Shown here: positions 57,901 to 64,000 of the stretch, one piece after another
Layout: every line of letters begins with the position of its first letter
Numbering within the stretch: position 1 is the first letter of the stretch
From: Capsicum annuum
Lineage: Eukaryota; Streptophyta; Magnoliopsida; Solanales; Solanaceae
Length of the DNA: 64,000 bases
NCBI RefSeq assembly: GCF_002878395.1
Contig: NC_061121.1
Coordinates: 16,065,381 to 16,129,380 of the forward strand
Direction of reading: 5' to 3'
Notes under the pieces: generated by a model
What the model was told of the DNA's origin: nothing
What the model saw: only the letters and a program-made list of their open reading frames with translations
Databases searched by the model: none
Made by a program: the position numbers and the translations under genes

Positions 57901-60900
57901 TAAAGTACCTAGACTTAATCATTTCAAGTGACTAAGTCACCAAACAAACAACATTCAAAATAAAAAAATCCCCATAAAAGTCCTCAGACTTAAAAATTTT
58001 CAACCAATTATGTCACCTAACAAACCACATTCTAAACAAAAAATCTACTTTAAAGTCCCTAGACTTAACAATTTTAAAGTGACTAAATCAACTATCAAAC
58101 CACATTCGAAATAAATAAATTCCCTAAAAAGTCCCTAGACTTAACCATTTTCAAGTGACTAAGTAACCTAATAAACCACATTTAAAACTTAGAAATCTCC
58201 TTTAAAGTCCCTAGACTTAACCATTTTCAAGAAACTAAGTCACCAAGCAAAGCACATTCAAAACAAAAAAATTTCCTTTAAATTCCCTATATTTAACTAT
58301 TTGCAACCAACTAAGTCACCTACCAAACCACATTAAAAACAAAAAAATCTCATTTAAAGTCCCTAGACTTAACCATTGTCAAGTGACAAAGTTACCTAAT
58401 AAACCACAGTCAAAACTAAAAATTCTCCATTAAAGTCTCTAGGCTTAACCATTTTCAAGCAACTAAGTCACCAACCAAACCAAATTCAAAACAAAATAAA
58501 TCTCTTTGAATTCCCTAGACTTAAACTATTTTCACGTGACTAAGTTACCTAACAAACCACATTCAAAACACAAAATCGCCTTCAAAGTCCCTAGACTTAA
58601 CCATTTTTAACAATCTAAGTCACCTAACAAACCATATTCTAAACAAAAAATCCTCTTTAAAGTTTCTAGACTTAACCATTTTCAAGTGACTAAGTAACCT
58701 AACAAACCATATTCAAAACTTAAAAATTTCCTTTAAAGTCCCTAAACTTAACTATTTTCAAGAAACTGAGTCACCAAACAAACCACATTCAGAACAATAA
58801 AATTTCCTTTAAAGTCCCTAGACTTAACCATTTTCAACCAGCTAAGTCACCTAACAAACCACATTCTAAACAAACTAATCCATTTTAAATTTCCTAGGCT
58901 TAACCATTTTCAAGTGACTAAATCACCTAACCAACCACATTCAAAACATAAAAAATTTGTTTAAAGTCCCTAGTCTTGACCATTTTTAAGCGATTAAGTC
59001 ACCTAACAAACTACAATCAAAACAAAAAAAATCTCCTTTAAAGTCCCTAGATTTAACCATTTTCAAACAACTAAGTCACCAAACAAATCACATTCGAAAA
59101 AAAAAATTTCTTTTAAAGTCCCTAGATTTAACCATTTTTAACCAACAAAGTCACCTACCAAACAATATTCAAAACAAAAAATCTCCTTCAAAGTTCCTAG
59201 ACTTAACCTTTTTCAAGTGAATAACTAACCTAACAAACCACATTCAAAACAACAGAAATTCCCTTTAAAGTCCGTAGACTTATCGATTTTTAAGTCACTA
59301 AGCGACTAAAGAAACCACATTCAAAATAAAAAAAATACCCTACAAAGTCCCTAGACTTAACCATTTTCAACCAACTTTGTCACCAAACAAACCACATCTC
59401 TAAACAAAATTTCCCTTTTAAAGTCCTAGACTTAACCTTTTTCTTGTGACTAAGTCACCTAACAAACCACATTAAAAATAAAAAAATTCACTTAAAAGTC
59501 CCTAGACTTAACCATTTCCAAGTGACTAAGTCACCTAACAAACCACATTCAAAACTAAAAATCACCTTTAAAGTCACTAGACTTAAACATTTTCAAAAAA
59601 CTAAGTCACCAAACAAACCACATTCAAAACAAAAATATTTCCTTTAAAGTCCCTAGACTTAACTATTTTCAACCAACTAAATAACCTACCAAACCTCATT
59701 CATAAAAAAAAATCCCCTTTAAAGTCCCCAGACTTAACCATTTTCAAGTGACTAAGTCACCTAACAAACCACATACAAAAAAAAAGTCCCTTTAAAGTCC
59801 CTAGACTTAACCATTTTCCAGTGAGTATGTCACAAACCAAACCACATTCAAAACAAAAAAATCCCCTTCAACGTCCCTAGACTTAGAAATTTTAAACCAA
59901 CTAAGTCACCAAACAAACAACATTCTAAACAAAAAAATCCTCTTCATAGTCCCCATACTTTACAATTTTTCAAGTAACTAAGTCACCAAACAAACTACAT
60001 TCGAAACAAAAAAATCCCCTTTAAAGTCTCTAGACATAACCATTTTCAACCAACTAAGACACCTGTCAGGCCACATTCAAAACAAAATAATTCTATTTAA
60101 AGTCTCTATACTTAACCATTATCACGTGACTAAGTCACCTGCCAAACCACATTCAAAACACAAAAGTTCCTTCAAAGTCCCTATACTTAACCATTTTCAA
60201 CCAACTAAGTCACCTAACAAACAATAATCAAACCAAAAAAATTCCTTTTCAAGACCCTAGACTTAACTATTTTCAAGTGACTAAGTCACCTAACAAAGCA
60301 ATCTAAAAAATCACCTTTAAAGTCACTAGACCTAAACATTTTCAAGAAACTAAGTCACCAAACAAACCACAGTCAAAACAAAAATATTTCCTGTAAAGTC
60401 CCTAGACTTAACTATTTTCAACCAACTAAATCACCTACCAAACCACATTCATAACAAAGAAATCCCGTTTAAAATCCCTAGACTTAACCATTTTCACAAA
60501 CCACATACAAAAAAAAAGTCCCTTTAAAGTCCCTAGACTTAACCATTTTAAACCAACTAAGTTACCAAACAAACAACATTATAAACAAAAAAATCCTCTT
60601 CATAGTTCCCATACTTAACAATTTTTCAAGTAACTAAGTCACCAAACAAACTACATTCAAAATAAAAAATCCCCTTTAAAGTCTCTAGACATAACCATTT
60701 TCAACCAACTAAGACACCTGTCAGGCCACATTCAAAACAAAATAAATCTCTTTAAAGTCTCTATAATTAACCATTATCACGTGACTAAGTCACCTGCCAA
60801 ATCACATTCAAAACACAAAATCTCCTTCAAAGTCCCTAGACTTAACTGTTTTCAACCAACTAAGTCACCTAACAAACAATAATCAAACCAAAAAAATTCC

Positions 60901-63900
60901 TTTTCAAGACCCTAGACTTAACCATTTTCAAGTGACTAAGTCACCTAACAAACCACACTCAAAACTAAAAAATTCCTTTAAAGTCCCTAGACTTAACCAT
61001 TTTCAAGTGAATAAGTCACCAAACAAACAACATTCAAAAGAAAAAAATCTCCTTAAAAGTTGCTAGACTTAACCTTTTCAACCAACTAAGTCACCTATTA
61101 AACCAAATTCAAAACAAAAAAAATCTCTTTAAAGTCCCTAGACTTAACCATTTCAAGTGACTAAATCACCTAACAAACCACATTTAAAACAAAAAAATCT
61201 TCTTTATCGTCCCGACACTTAACCATTTTGAAACAACTAACTCACCAAACAAACCACGTTCATACCAAAAAAAATTCCCTTTAAAGTCCCTAGACTTAAC
61301 CATTTTCAAATGACTAAGTCACCTTACTAACCATATTCAAATCTAAAAAATTTCCTTTAAAGTCCCTAGACTTAACGATTTTCAAGCAACTAAGTCACCA
61401 AACAAACCACATTCAGAACATAAAAATTGTGTTTAAAGTCCCTAGACTTTACCATTTTCAACCAACTAAGTCACCTAAAAAATCACATTCTAAACAAAAA
61501 AATCCATTTTAAAGTACCTAGACTTAACCATTTTCAAGTGGCTAAGTCACCTAACCAACCACATTCAAAACAAAAAAAAAATTGTTTAAAGTCTCTAGAC
61601 TTAACCATTTTTAATTGACTAAGTCACCTAACAAACCACATTCAAAACTGAAAAAATTCCCTATAAAATCCCGATAATTAACTATTTTCAAACAACTAAG
61701 TCACCAAACAAATCACATTCAAAACAAAAAAGTTCCCGTTAAAGTCCCTTGACTTAACCATTTTAAACCAACAAAGTCACCTACCAAACCACATTCAAAA
61801 CAAAAAATCTACATTAAAGTTCCTAGATTTAACCATTTTCAAGTCACTAACTCAACTAACAAACCACGTTCAAAACCACAAAAATTCCATTTAAAGTCCC
61901 TAGACTTAACGATTTTTAATACACTAAGCCACCAAACAAATCACATTCAAAAAAAAAAAAAATTCTTTCAAAGTCTCTAGACTTAACCATTTTCAACCAA
62001 CTTAGTCACCAAACAAACCATATTCTAAACAAAAAAATCCCCTTTAAAGTCCTAGACTTAACCTTTTTCTAGTGACTATGTCACCTAACAAACCTCATTC
62101 AAAATTAAAAAATACCCTTAAAAGTTCCAAGACGTAACCATTTTCAAGTGACTAAGTCACCTAACAAACCACATTCAAAACTAAAAAATTCCCTTTAGAG
62201 TCACTAGACTTAACCATTTTCATGAAATTAAGTCACCAAACAAACCACATTCAAAACAAAAATATTTCCTTTAAAGTCCCTAGACTTAACTATTTTCAAC
62301 CAACTAAATCACTTACCAAACAACATTCATAACAAAAATCCCCTTTAAAGTCCCTAGACTTAACCATTTTCAAGTGACTAAGTCACCTAACAAACCTCAT
62401 TCACAAAAAAAATCTCTGTAAAGTCCCTATACTTAACCATTTTCATGTGACTAAGTCATCAAACAAATCACATTCAAAATAAAAAAATCCCCTTCAAAGT
62501 CCCTAGTCTTAAAAATTTTAAACCATCTAGGTCACCTAACAAATCAGATTCTAAACAAAAAAATCTGCTTCAAAGTCCCCATACTTGACAATTTTTCTAG
62601 TATCTAAGTTACCAAACAAACCACATTCAAAACAAAAAAAATCCCTTTAAAGTCTCTAGACTTAACCATTTTCATGTGACTAAATTACCTGCCAAACCAC
62701 ACTAAAAACACAAAATCTCCTTCAAAGTCCGTAGACTTAACCATTTCAACCAACTAAGTCACCTAACAAACAACAATCAAAACAAAAAAATTTCCTTTAA
62801 AGACCATAGACTTAACCATTTTCAAGTGACTATGTCACCTAAAAAACCACATTCAAAACTAAAAAATATCCTTTAAAGTCCCTAGACTTAACCATTTTCA
62901 GAAAGGTAAGTCACCAAACAAACAACATTCAAAAAAAAAGATCTCCTTAAAAGTTCCTAGACTTAACCTTTTCAACCAACTAAGTCACCTAACAAACCAA
63001 ATTAACAAAAAAATCCATTTAAAGTTCCTAGACTTGACCATTTTCAGGTGACTAAGTCACCTTTCAACCCACATTCAAAACTAAAAAAGCCCCTTTAAAG
63101 TACCTAGAATTAACCATTTTCAAGAAACTAAGTCACAAACAAATCACATTTCAAACAAAAATATTCTCTTTAAAGTTCCTAGACTTAACCATTTTCAACC
63201 AACTAAGTCACCTATCAAACCATATTCAAAACATAAAATCATTTTAAAGTTTCTAGACTTTACTATTTTCAAGTGACTAAGTCACCTAACAAATCACATT
63301 CAAAAAAAAAAAAATTCCGTTTAAAGTACCTAGACTTAACTATTTCAAGTGACTAAGTCACCAAATAAAACACATTCAAAATAAAAAAAAAAAGTCCCCT
63401 TCAAAGTCCTCAGACTTAACCATTTTCAACCAACTAAGTCACCTAACAAACCACATTCTAAACAAAAAATATTTTTTAATGTCCCTAGACTTAAAAATTT
63501 TCAAGTGACTAAGTCAATTAACAAACCACATTCAAAATAAATAAATTCCCTTAAAATTCCCTAGACTTAACTATTTTCAAGGGACTAAGTCACCTAATAA
63601 ACCACATTCAAAACTAAAAAATCCCCTTTAAAGTCTAGACTTAACCATTTTCAAGAAACTAAGTTATCAAGCAAAGCACATTCAAAACGAACAAATCTCC
63701 TTTAAAGTCCCTAGACTTAACCATTTTCAAAAAGGTAAGTCACCAAACAAACAACATTCAAAAAAAAAGATCTTCTTAAAAGTCCCTAGACTTAACCATT
63801 TTCAAGTGACTAAGTCACCTAACAGACCACATTCAAAACTAAAAAATCTCCTTTAAAGTCCCTAGACTTAACCATTTCAAGTAACTAAGTCACCAAACAA

Positions 63901-64000
63901 ATCATATTCAAAACAAAAAAATCTCTTTAAAGTCCCTAGACTCAACAATTTTAAACCAACTTAGTCACCTACAAAACCACATTCAAAACGAAAAAATCCT
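54905..64000. repeat. Satellite array, 76-bp monomer, within CACTA B
   Basis: About 120 tandem copies have a consensus order CCATTTTCAAGTGACTAAGT, CACCTAACAAACCACATTCA, AAACAAAAAATCCCTTTAAA and GTCCCTAGACTTAA, 76-77 bp in all. Three monomer types recur. They are CAAGTGACTAAGTCACCTAAC, CAAGAAACTAAGTCACCAAAC and CAACCAACTAAGTCACCTA. Orders such as G-G-A-C (about 305 bp) appear at 55,281-55,507 and 56,347-56,574, so there is higher-order structure. A 656-bp block recurs (60,055 and 60,711). Open frames within it, such as 61,427-61,618, are read-through of the repeat. The array runs past the window end. Confidence 0.97.

Larger units (their letters stand above)
46366..64000 (-). mobile_element. 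CACTA (En/Spm) transposon B, 3'-side part, cut by window end
   Basis: It starts CACTACTAAAAAAAAAGG at 46,366, which matches the terminus of element A. Subterminal palindromes follow, then two minus-strand genes: a Transposase_24-type gene and a TNP2-type transposase with the usual domain set. Upstream of the transposase begins a satellite that fills the rest of the window. Since transcription runs right to left, 46,366 is the 3' terminus and the 5' terminus must lie beyond 64,000. A 2.3 kb RTE LINE is inserted near the 3' end. All genes are broken. Size exceeds 17.6 kb, large for the superfamily because of the satellite. Confidence 0.88.

Noticed and set aside
61427..61618. 63-codon frame with a repeated peptide
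   Set aside because: It is read-through of satellite monomers. The peptide repeats because the DNA does.
54905..64000. Centromeric satellite as the explanation of the array
   Set aside because: This is possible in principle, but direct contact with the CACTA transposase N-terminus and a related array in a second CACTA element favour a transposon-carried satellite. Not excluded without flanking data.

Overview
This 64 kb window looks like repeat-dense plant nuclear DNA, most likely from a Solanaceae-type asterid. It is AT-rich and carries plant-specific transposon families: a chromovirus with a Met-initiator primer site, a plant RTE LINE with a TTG tail, a tRNA-derived SINE of the solanaceous type, CACTA and Mutator elements. 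I found no intact protein-coding host gene, no rRNA or tRNA gene and no CRISPR array. Every recognisable coding region belongs to a mobile element or to a gene fragment carried by one, and nearly all contain stops or frameshifts.

Layout. (1) 1-15,109 is the right-hand part of a CACTA element (A), cut by the window start. It holds the end of a satellite array (1-690), about 3.2 kb of non-coding sequence, subterminal palindromes and a terminal CACTAC end at 15,109. An 11.2 kb Tekay/Del-type Ty3 retrotransposon (1,334-12,550) is nested in it. (2) 15,110-15,629 is the 3' part of another LTR, interrupted by element A. (3) 15,630-16,480 is a dispersed AT-rich repeat. (4) About 16,481-41,790 is a Mutator-like element of roughly 25 kb with long terminal inverted repeats. 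It has a decayed ULP1-like protease gene on the plus strand and a decayed mudrA-like transposase on the minus strand, converging tail to tail. Its introns and spacers hold arrays of a hairpin motif (CTTGCC-N5-GGCAAG). It also hosts a SINE, a Tekay relic, an L1-type LINE remnant and a captured zinc-knuckle gene fragment. (5) 41,800-46,365 holds a 1.5 kb TIR element, an inverted-repeat foldback, a 185-bp tandem duplication and unassigned sequence. (6) 46,366-64,000 is the left-hand part of a second CACTA element (B), cut by the window end. It has a CACTAC end, a nested 5'-truncated RTE LINE, a Transposase_24-type second gene, a TNP2-type transposase (both minus strand), and then more than 9 kb of satellite running to the window edge.

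The most interesting signal is that the satellite is part of the CACTA elements. In B it begins within about 50 bp of the transposase N-terminus. In A a diverged version of the same satellite lies about 3.2 kb (nested retroelement excluded) inside the opposite terminus. The two views together suggest a CACTA family that carries and amplifies its own satellite. The second notable signal is the hairpin array family spread through both genes of the Mutator-like element.
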